A stretch of DNA of 64,000 nt. Origin: Linyphia triangularis. Its lineage: Eukaryota; Arthropoda; Arachnida; Araneae; Linyphiidae. Positions 13,401 through 25,400 of the stretch are shown piece by piece. The DNA is taken from contig OZ021721.1 in NCBI GenBank assembly GCA_963978545.1, forward strand, positions 97,885,918 to 97,949,917, in the 5' to 3' direction. Positions within the stretch are counted from its first letter, which is position 1. The number at the start of each line of letters is the position of its first letter. A program made the position numbers and the translations under genes. Below the pieces are notes generated by a model. That model saw only the letters and a list, made by a program, of their open reading frames with translations, was not told the DNA's origin and did not search any database.

Positions 13401-16400
13401 CTAGATAACTATGTGCTTTCAATACGCTGTGGCAATTGTACGGGTTGAATTATTGTTACTTCCAATATGACAAAGCCACTTATGTTGCGAGGTCCATCAT
13501 GGATTAGTATGATGACTCCAAGCAGAACTGACTGGACTGGCCAGCTCAGAGTCCAGACGTGAATCCTATGGAACACCTCTGGGACGAGTAAGATCGCCGA
13601 ATTAAGGGGTGCAGCAACCGTCCAAAATCGATGAAAGAACGCACATGTCCACTCCAAGACGAGTGGAAGAAAATACCACTGTCCATCATCCAAACACTTG
13701 TGGAAAGCATGCCCCGGAGTGTATGTATTGTAATTGTCATAGGTGGAGGCTCAACCACCTATTGAATTTAAATAAATCGTGTTTTTCGCTTTTATCACAA
13801 GTGTCCAATTACTTATTGGTAGATAGTGTATTTCTGCTGTGCTGTGGCTGTGTTCCATAAAAAATTCTTCTGTCTTATTTATTCTCAAGATATTAGATCA
13901 ATGCTGGGCAAGATACTTGACGTGTCTATGTTACTCGAAGCTTTAACTCCAACTAATAAGGCATCGCGAATGCTGTTAGTATTTTAAGTCAATTCCTAAT
14001 ATTTTATGGCCGACCAAACGGTATAGTGGTTAGCGTGCTAGCTTCTAGACCGCGAGTTTGCGGGTTCGAGTCCCGTGCAAGGCATGGGCGTTTGTAAATG
14101 TATGTTGGTTTGTCAAATGACAAATGCTTCGGCGCATTATAGCCCTCGTGTTACTGACGGCGCCAGGTAATCTGAAAACAACCAACCTAATATTTTACTA
14201 GAGCATACTTAGGTTGTGCAAAGTGTGTTTTACAATATTTTAAAAAAACTGTCAATTTTATAATTCTTATTTTATCTTTCAATAACACTGAAATCTTTTT
14301 ATTTTGATTCACTAATAAGTATTAATATAATAAAGAAACAATAATTATAAAGTCCAAAAGCAAATAGATATTAAAAAAGTATAATCTAATTGTATCGCCA
14401 TATTCAGAATCTGAATATAAAATTTTATTAATTTTCATTCAACCATTATCAAGTGATGCTGTAACACATAACAGGTAGATTTACGGTTTTAAATAAATAT
14501 GAGGAACTCGCATTCACAATCGGCTAAATCAATTTCAGAAAATTAATAATATTTTGGATCTCATATGAACCTAGTAATATTTATATAAACATACTAATGA
14601 CACTGCTACATTAAAGGACATTTTCAGACAAATAAAACCAGACCGAATGTAATAAAATTCTAATAACATTTCATTTTTGTAAATGGATCAAGCCCAATGT
14701 AAACGCAAGCTTCTCCCCTATATGCAGATCAGTCATTCATACATACCGACATCTGAACCGCCTCTTTTTTCTGTCATCCACTGACCAGATGTCCAGAACA
14801 TTTCCGAATTTCTAGTTGTGAGATTATTAAAAGCTTTTGCAAAGAGTGCATTTTTCTCTTCACCTTCCTGTAAGTAATTATAAAATAATTTATTTTCGAA
14901 TGATAAATATAAATTGTTATATCTGTCTATTTGGCTGTTATATAAATAATCGGATATCTGATTGGGCTATCAAATGGAGTATGTCATTTAATATTAACAA
15001 ATGTCAGGTTTAACACATGGGGAACCAAAATCAAAATGCGTCTCACAATTTGCAAGGTATTAGAATAAATGATACTAACGTTGTCAGTAATCTGGGGGTG
15101 TTGGTTAGTAAAGATTTTAAGATGGGGCAACAATGTAGGGAAGCTAGTAACAAGGCAAATAGGATGTCAGGTTATATAAAGAAAAGTTTTTCATCTAGAT
15201 CTAGTGATAGCATACTTCCATTGTATAGAGGTTTGATTAGGCCGAATCTTGAATACACTGCGTGAAAAAAGTAGAAGGACACATAAGTTTTTTTTATAAA
15301 TAAAAAACACTGATTTTTTTTCAATAGCAATTTAATGAGTAACACTTTAAATTACTAATTACAAACAGATAACTGTATCTGAAAATTGAAACAAAAAATA
15401 CAGGTCAAGTACAGCAATAAATCAGTTTTGACTTCATCATACTCTGTGAAAAAAGTAGAAGGACATGTGGCGCCTACCACAGCCCACCAGAAACCATACT
15501 CTGACGTCATGCCAAGAACTCTATTCCATCTAATGATGAAGAGAAGGACCTGGCAACAAAAGTTAATGTTGACTTGAAGAGCTCAGATTTTAAACAGTTG
15601 ATGTTCACGCTAAATGCAATGTTATGTTTGTCCAATTGTAACGCAACCTACTTCATTTAAATTTAATTGTTTTAATCCTATTCTTAAGTAAATAAATAGT
15701 AACTGTTATGTACGAGAGCACAGAGAGTGTTATTTACCATAGATATAACACGCACACGTGCTTCACTACAATGGTGACAGGACACATGCAACCTATGTAA
15801 ACTGCAATCACGTTCCATCCCCTTGAATTTTGGACGCAAAAACAAATTCCTGGATTATTTCGCCCAGACAACTGACGCTGAATCTCTGTGAGTAAATTGT
15901 TTCATTTTTCCCCGTATTACATTTCTGAAAGAACTGACTTGAAAAAATGACCAATGAAGAAGCGATCGGCAGCGCACGCGGTGCAGATTTTCCGCCATCC
16001 ATTGCACGAGTTGCAGTTAAATCACCTCCGTTCTGGCGTGCTAACCCGGAAATATGGTTTCGCCAGATGGAAAGCCAATTTGTTCTCGCAGGCGTGATGA
16101 CAGAAACAACAAAGTTTCATCATGTCGTTTCGGCACTCCAGCCTGAGGAGCTTGCGATCGTTGGTGACCTCCTTTTAAACCCACCAGCAGAAAACCCATA
16201 CACCGCCATCCGAAATCGCCTATGTATACAATACGCCGATACTGAGGAAGAACGTCTGCGTGACCTCATATCCGGCATGCAACTGGGGGACAAAAAACCT
16301 TCACGGTTGCTATTGGAAATGAAAAGCAAAGCCGGAAGAAGAGTAAGTGACGAGCTTTTAAAGTCACTATTTCTACAACGCCTTCCCGCACATGTACAGC

Positions 16401-19400
16401 AGATTCTAGCTATTTCTAACGATGAGCTAGAAAAATTGGCAGAGATGGCTGATGGAATTCTGTCGGTTGCTGGCAGCGCTGCAATACAGGAGGTGAAAAC
16501 AGAAGACAACACACTTCGGCAGATGCTGGCAGAAATTTCAACTCGCTTGTCACGACTGGAGACAAGACCTAGTACGCCGTCAAGAGATAGCTCTAGGCGA
16601 GGCAGCCGCCGACGAAGTTCAAGCCGTCCTCCAGCTGACCCAGAACATTGTTGGTATCACCAGCGTTTCGGAAGAAGAGCGACAAAGTGTACAGCCCCAT
16701 GTACTTTCGTGCAGGAAAACTAGAGAGGCCGTCACTCGCGCAAGTGGGTGACGGCAAGGCTGAGGTGCTACGTTTGTACTTGGCGGACAAGTCAACAGCG
16801 TCACAGTATCTCATAGACACAGGTGCCGATGTTTCAGTGGTACCACCCTCTGTCTTTGAGAAAAGCCGATCTCCTGCCAAGCTCCAGTTGTTCGCGGCGA
16901 ACGGTACAACAATTCCCACTTTCGGTCAGAGACTCTTACAGTTGGATTTAGGATTGCGACGTGCATTTCACTGGCCGTTCATCATCGCCTCAGTGTCCCA
17001 TCCAATCATCGGGGCTGACTTCTTGAGACATTTTGGACTGCTGGTTGACATCCGACAGTGTTGCTTGATTGACCCTCTCACCCAGCTACGATCAAATGGC
17101 AAGGTTATTGTCAAGGAATCTCCCGGAGTGAAATCAATCTGGGGTGACACCAAGTTTCATTCCTTGCTCTCCAGGTTTCCTTCCCTCATTGAGGCCGGAC
17201 CCACACCACGCCAGGTCAAGCACGGGATACAACATCACATTCCAACAAGTGGACCCCCTGTGTTCGCGCGACCAAGAAGACTTCCACCTGACAAACTCAA
17301 AGCTGCCAAGAGGGAGTTCGAGTACCTAGTGGCATCTGGCGTCTGCAGGCCTTCAAGCAGTTGCTGGTCCTCTCCCCTGCACATGGTCACAAAGAGCAAC
17401 GGAGATTGGCGTCCGTGTGGAGATTTCCGCAAGCTAAACAGCATTTCGGTTCCAGACCGGTATCCAGTTCCACATATTCAGGACTGCCTGCAGGTGCTGG
17501 AAGGTAAGAAGCTGTTCTCCACCATCGACCTGGAAAAAGCTTATCACCAGATACCAGTCGCAGAGGAAGACATCAAGAAAACAGCTGTAACAACTCCATT
17601 TGGACTGTTCGAATTTCTTTTCATGCCCTTCGGATTGTCAAATGCAGCTGCAACCTTCCAGCGATTTATTCACCATGTGTTGCAAGGTCTCGACTTCTGC
17701 GTTCCGTATTTCGACGACGTCCTTGTGGCTTCAGAAGATGAGGAACAACACCTTGAGCATCTTCAACAAATTTTCAAACGCTTTGAACAATATGGTGTTC
17801 GGTTGAATGCTTCTAAGTGTGTTTTTGGCCATACCGAAGTAAAATTTCTGGGACATATGGTGACTCCCAAAGGCATTACTCCACTGCCAGAAAGAGTGAC
17901 AGCAATCACCAACATCCCAAAACCAGAGACTGTAAAAGAAATGCGTCGATTTCTGGCCATAAGCAATTTTTACAGACGGTTTGTTCCCAATGCAGCTTCA
18001 ACTCAAGCACCGCTGAACGCATACCTGAAGGGTGCCAAAAAGAATGACAAACGGCCCATTGTCTGGACTGAGGAAACTTCTATTGCCTTCGATAGATGCA
18101 AGAAGGATTTAGCAGAGGCCACTGTCTTGCACCACCCATCCTCGCAAGCCACACTGGCAATAGTGGTTGATGCATCAGATTCTGCAATGGGAGCCGCACT
18201 GCATCAGCATGTAGAATAGGGTTGGCAGCCGCTTGCATTCTACTCGAAAACTCTCTCACCAGCACAAAAAAAGTACTCTGCATATGATAGGGAACTGCTA
18301 GCTGCCTACATGGCAATTAAATACTTTCGACATATGGTGGAAGGTCGAAGTTTTATCCTCTTCACCGACCACAAGCCCATCACTTATGCATTCTGCCAGA
18401 AGGAAGACAAATGCTCACCGAGACAGCTGCGACAGTTAGACTATATCAGCCAATTCACCACAGATATCCGACATCTCAAGGGTACCGACAACTCAGTAGC
18501 TGATGCCCTGTCCCGAATAAATATCTCCATAATCAGCACCCTAATAACCATGTGACGAGTATGTGACGAAAAGCGATATCGCATAGAGATCACGCGATGT
18601 CACGGCGATATCACACAGGGGTCACATAGTCGTCCAATGTCCGTTTTAGAGGGGGTTTTGCGACGTAACTTTGTGATATCGCTGCGATATCGCTTTTCGT
18701 CACATTGTGACATTGGGGACGAATTTGCGATTTTTGCGATATCGCATTGTGATCTGTATGTGATCTTAGTGATTTTGGCGACATCTATGTGATTTATGCG
18801 ATTTTCGCAACGAAAGCCATATCGCTGCGATATCACTTTGTGATCTGTATGTGATCTTAGTGATTTTGGCGACATCCGTGTGATTTATGTGATCTTCGCA
18901 ACGAAAGCTTTGTCACTGCGATATCGCTTTGTGACCTAAATGTGATCTTAGTGATTTTGGCGACATCCGTGTGATTTATGCGATCTTCGTGACGAAAGCT
19001 TTGTCACTGCGATATCGCTTTGTGACCTAAATGTGATCTTAGTGATTTTGGCGACATCCGTGTGATTTATGCGATTTTCGCAACGAAAGCTTTATCGCTG
19101 CGATGTCACATTGTGATCTGTATGTGATCTTAGTGATTTTGGCGACATCCATGTGATTTATGCGATTTTCGCAACGAAAGCTTTGTCGCTGCGATATCGC
19201 TTTGCGACCTAAATGTGATCTTAGTGATTTTGGCGACATCCGTGTGATTTATGCGATTTTCGCAACGAAAGCTTTGTCACTGCGATGTCAAATTGTGATC
19301 TGTATGTGATCTTAGTGATTTTGGCGACATCCGTGTGATTTATGCGATCTTCGTGACGAAAGCTTTGTCACTGCAATATCGCTTTGTGACCTAAATGTGA

Positions 19401-22400
19401 TCTTAGTGATTTTGGCGACATCCGTGTGATTTATGTGATTTTCGCAACGAAAGCTTTATCGCTGCGATGTCACATTGTGATCTGTATGTGATCTTAGTGA
19501 TTTTGGCGACATCCGTGTGATTTATGCGATTTTCGCAACGAAAGCTTTATCGCTGCGATGTCACATTGTGATCTGTATGTGATCTTAGTGATTTTGGCGA
19601 CATCCGTGTGATTTATGTGATCTTCGCAACGAAAGCTTTGTCACTGCGATATCGCTTTGTGACCTAAATGTGATCTTAGTGATTTTGGCGACATCCGTGT
19701 GATTTATGCGATTTTCGCAACGAAAGCTTTGTCGCTGCGATGTCACATTGTGACCTAAATGTGATCTTAGTGATTTTGGCGACATCCGTGTGATTTATGC
19801 GATTTTCGCAACGAAAGCTTTGTCACCGCGATGTCACATTGTGATCTGTATGTGATCTCAGTGATTTTGGCGACATCCGTGTGATTTATGCGATCTTCGC
19901 AACGAAAGCTTTGTCACTGCGATGTCGCTTTGTGACCTAAATGTGATCTTAGTGATTTTGGCGACATCCATGTGATTTATGCGATTTTCGCAACGAAAGC
20001 TTTGTCACTGCGATATCGCTTTGTGACCTAAATGTGATCTTAGTGATTTTGGCGACATCCGTGAGATTTATGCGATTTTCGCAACGAAAGCTTTGTCACT
20101 GCGATATCGCTTTGTGACCTAAATGTGATCTTAGTGATTTTGGCGACATCCATGTGATTTATGCGATTTTCGCAACGAAAGCTTTGTCACTGCGATATCG
20201 CTTTGTGACCTAAATGTGATCTTAGTGATTTTGGCGACATCCGTGTGATTTATGCGATCTTCGCAACGAAAGCTTTGTCACTGCGATATCGCTTTGTGAC
20301 CTAAATGTGATCTCAGTGATTTTGGCGACATCCGTGTGATTTATGCGATCTTCGCAACGAAAGCTTTGTCACTGCGATATCGCTTTGTGACCTAAATGTG
20401 ATCTTAGTGATTTTGGCGACATCCATGTGATTTATGCGATTTTCGCAACGAAAGCTTTGTCACTGCGATATCGCTTTGTGACCTAAATGTGATCTTAGTG
20501 ATTTTGGCGACATCCATGTGATTTATGCGATCTTCGCAACGAAAGCTTTGTCACTGCGATATCGCTTTGTGACCTAAATGTGATCTTAGTGATTTTGGCG
20601 ACATCCGTGTGATTTATGCGATCTTCGCAACGAAAGCTTTGTCACTGCGATATCGCTTTGTGACCTAAATGTGATCTCAGTGATTTTGGCGACATCCGTG
20701 TGATTTATGCGATCTTCGCAACGAAAGCTTTGTCACTGCGATATCGCTTTGTGACCTAAATGTGATCTTAGTGATTTTGGCGACATCCGTGATTTATGCG
20801 ATTTTCGCAACGAAAGCTTTGTTGCTGCGATGTCACATTGTGATCTGTATGTGATCTTAGTGATTTTGACGACATCCGTGTGATTTATGCGACTTTCGCA
20901 AAGAAAGCTTTGTCGCTGCGATGTCACATTGTGATCTTAGTGATTTTGGCGACATCTATGTGATTTTCACAACAAAAGCCTTGTTCCTGCAACATAATTA
21001 TACAAAAAATTCACAATTAATTTTTTTTATCAACTACCTATATCTGCTTCAAGTACCTACTCTCACTATGAAGAGGCTCAGTATCTTTTCTTTACGTCAA
21101 ATATTTTCTAATACTATGGTAATATAATTTATACTATCAAGGCCAGTCATTACTTTAATGACTGGCCTTAATGGTATAATCATAGTATTAGAAAATATTT
21201 GAATATTTTCTAAAAGTATGAACTTTTCTAAACTTAATATACATGAACTTAATGGTATAATAAATTAAAGAATCATAGCATTAGAAAATATTTCTTCGTC
21301 TTCAACAAGACTTTGGGAAGTAAAAACTAGTCTCCTATATTAAAAACCAATGAAACAGTTAACTACCTAATTAGCCTTTAACCAAGAGAATTTATCCATT
21401 CCAATAGATTTCTCAGCTAAATATATACCTTAAAAATAAGACAAAACATGACTAAATCTATTAAAGCACAATGTAATGTATCTCATACATCTCAATTTTT
21501 CTTTTAAACAGATTACAATGTTGTTTTGCCATTTTGTGCAAATCTTCTCCTTTATAAGTTTAGCATAAAAGAAAAATACAAAACGAAAAACAGGTTGAAC
21601 AAATCAAGCAAAAATGGAAATATGCAATTAAAATAAGAGTAAAAACATAAAAAGGTAATAAGTTTATTTTATTGAACACAAAGCAAACATATTCTTTGTT
21701 ACACTAAATATTGCAGAATGCTTTTCTTTTCAGCAAGGTATCTGTCCATCTGACTGCCAGGAATTAAGCCACTTCCTTCAATGTAGCCTATTCTTTCTTC
21801 GTGTTTCAGAGCATTAGGTGTAGGCTTTGGACCTAGAAAATAAAAAATAGGTTATTCTTAAATTTTAGTTTAAAATACACCATTTTTAAAATTGCCACTC
21901 ACAATACAATTTTAAAAATCTAATGCAATTATAGCACAAGATGCTAGTTAATAAAAATAAAAACAGAAATTCTGTGCCAACTTTAAGTATTCATAACAAG
22001 GTTATAATAGTAATTAAAATGTGTAATGCCAACATAAATAATTGATAATTACACTCAATTTTGATATTGTTACAAGTGATTATTTACAGCTTCCATCACT
22101 GTAATCCATTAATTGCTAAAAAATTAATTTGGAATATTATGACTTACTATTTTCTGATTTTTTTATTTTTTTTTAATATTTTTCCCCTTACCTTTGTAAA
22201 ACTAAAACTGATAAATGGTATACCAATTAAAAAGCTAAAACACCTCTGCTTCTGAGAAATAGTTTATTTACAATTGCACATATTGCTATCTGTTTGACAA
22301 ATAATTTATTGTTTTTGGCTTTCAATGAATATGCAGTAGGAAATATGTTAACTCGATCTGGAAATGATCCTCTTTTCACTTGTGAGACTTAAAACTACAA

Positions 22401-25400
22401 AAAAAAAAAAAAAAAAATTGTTTTAAAACAGTTTTTAATTTTAAACATTTCCCTCCATTATTTCTTAAAAAATATAACTTATATATTAAAAAAGTTCCAT
22501 TGAATTGAATAATGGATTCATAAGATACAATTTATCACTAGACGACCAGATATCCGAGCCATGCCAAGTTCTGTCTTTCAAATCAAGGTTCAATACATAT
22601 CTTAGTAAAAGAATACAATACCTAACGCTGATATTTATGTTTATCTATGACTCACTCTGATAACAGAGGTTTTATCAGACTAATACTTCCTAATTAGTGG
22701 GAAAAAAAATTCCATTTTTAATTATTGCTAAAAAATTGACTTGTTACTGAAAGTTGTTACGTCCAACAACCATTTGGGACCTCTAATTCCCCAAAATTGA
22801 TATTTAAGAACACTATTATTAAAAGCAATAAATTTGGCAACAGTAAGTGATTTTAAAAAAATAAGGCAATTTGAGGGGCTTCAAACGACTGTTCGAAGAA
22901 GATGCCTGCTATACTTTTTGTTACTTTTAGAGTTTTGCAACAAAAGATAAAATAAAAAATTATAGAGTGCTTTTATTTTACTATCTAATTGTCTATCATT
23001 AGAAATTTTATACAAAAACTAGTTATATCACAGAATAACTAGACAACTGTTATAACTAATTATTTCACAATTTAACCTCTATGATATGTTGTTTCAAACT
23101 TTGCTTAAAGTACTTCAGTCCTTATATAGAAAAACTAATTTCACTTTCATACATTGACAATAACACATGCATAACATATATGGTCCAATTAGAGAATTCA
23201 AAAGCTAAAAAAAAAAAAAACATCCTCAGACTTAACTTTTTCCTTAGTGGCATTATTGTATTTCTTCTAAATCAATTACATTTTATAGAAGATTTATCTG
23301 AAGACTACAATTTCTTGAAATTTGAAAGAAATTAATGCTGTTATGTTCAATTAGTATTGCAAAATGTTGACAGCAGCCATACTTAACCATCTATGTAACA
23401 CTGTTCTTGCTTCATGGATTACATAAATATTTTTAGGTATATATATATTTAGATATACAAACAAAATAAAATGAAAAACGGCAGAAATTTGGAATTTCAT
23501 CAGGGGGCAACTTTCAGGGTGTTTAGCAACCTTCAAAAAAAGGGACTAAGGGACCAAAAGTTTGAAAAAAAGGTACTTGGTAAAAAAAAAGGGACTTTTA
23601 CACAAAATTTGTTTTTATAGCATAGAAAAAAATGCCTAGTATTCAGTACTTACAATTTAAGGGGTTGAATTAAAAATTATTTGTCCAAGTGTAAACTTTG
23701 CACTCCAAACATTCATCTGGAATGCCTATTAAAAAGAAAAGAATTAATTATTGACTGTATATTAGTAAAAAAAACACTGAAAATTATGATTACCACATTT
23801 TTAAAATTGTAAACAGACAGAACGCAAATAACAATTTTGGAGTGCAAATTTCACCTTTGCATCGGATTATTTCAACACATGATTGAACACTAGAATTCTT
23901 ACGATCTGCAGAAAACCTATATTTAACACCAAAAAGTGCTTATTCATTCGAACTAAGAAGAGAGCTACTTAAAAACATGCACGGCCATCTTTTTCATTGA
24001 GAGTTAAAAACATTCTCTCATTCCATCAGGTGGATAACCTTAGAGTTATTCCTCCAACTTTCCCCATTTCACCTTGGCATCATCATGAAACTACAATTTT
24101 TAATCCTTTCTCAAATTTTAAAAAGTCTGAAACCCCTGATACTGTTTTTAAAAGTATCTTTTATGATCATCGTAATAATTTTTCTCATTTCAAATCTATT
24201 TTTACTGATGGCTCAAAAAGCCAGGGCTACGTGGGTTCGGCTGCTGTTAACGACAATGTTACCTTGTCGATAGAGCTACATCCCAGCTGCTCAATTTTTT
24301 TCAGCTGAATCCCTGCTCTAGATTGCTAGCTCTGGATTTTGTTTAAAAAAACTCATATAAAATGTGAATTATTTACACGGATTCTAAGAGCTGTCTAGAC
24401 GCTCTTGGCAATCCTTTTTCACAAAATCATCCATTCATTAGGGAAATTTTAACCCATCATTCCAGACTTTTAAACAAAGGTTTTCAATCTTCTTTTGTTG
24501 GATCCCTGGTCACTTGGGTATCATGGGTAATGAGGGCTCCGATGTTATTGCTCAAGCTGCATCCGGAACTGTGACCAATGTGCTTTATCTTGATGATGCT
24601 TTAAAAGTATGTGCAAAGGCTCTCTTCGGCACATGGCAGGCCATGTGGGACACAGAGCCCACAAACAAACTACGCACTTTGCAGCTTTACCCATGTTCAC
24701 CTTCTGCTGGCAGAAGATGCACCCACATGTTCCTTGTGTAATATTAATTTTTCAGTTTATCATATTTTAACAGAATGCCCATCTTTTAATGCAATAAGGC
24801 AACACCTTTTTAAAACATGTCATCCCTCATTATCTTCACTGTTAGATTCACCACCTCATACTAACCTTTTTAAATTTTTACAAGCGATTGGTTTTTATCA
24901 CCTCATATAATTTATTGATTTTTAAAAATACTTTATTCAAACTTTAGTCCAGATTCTAAAAAATTTTAAACTGGCTATAACCCTTTCTTTTTGAAATAAT
25001 TTTTAAGGATTACTTGGTTTCGGCGCAGTATGGCCTTGAAGTTGCTCTTGCGCCAGAAAAAAACTAAACCAAACCGATTACATGACCTTTGACCTTGACG
25101 ATTCGATATAGAACCAAACCAGTTCTGTAAACAGCATTCAACCAATCAACGCTGATTCATCGTAACTGGACATGACAGGGATTCCTGGTCTGCTTGTCTT
25201 TCCTCTTACGTTCAACAAAGAAGGAAAAAAGCGAAATGGCGTGTTTTGGTCACGTGGTACAAATATATTTTAAAAAAAGGGACTAAAGGGACCAAATGTT
25301 AAAAAAAGGGGACAAAAGGGACCAAAATGAAAAAAAGGTACTTTAAGGGACTAAAGGACCAATGCTAAACGCCCTGAACTTTTTAACCTAGCAGCATATG

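Noticed and set aside
14007..14185. Functional tRNA gene
   Set aside because: It has A and B boxes but lacks a paired acceptor stem, has a long non-tRNA body and is flanked by a 12-bp target duplication. The same reasoning applies to the units at 12.4, 35.5 and 45.6-46.1 kb.
18740..20970. CRISPR array or similar repeat-spacer system
   Set aside because: The whole 91-bp unit repeats without unique spacers, in eukaryotic intron-bearing DNA, and the same unit returns inverted at 40-41 kb.
23640..23735. Exon between AG at 23735 and a GTAAGT donor near 23650
   Set aside because: It contains a stop in the frame that is otherwise open and lies inside the 23515-25376 transposon.
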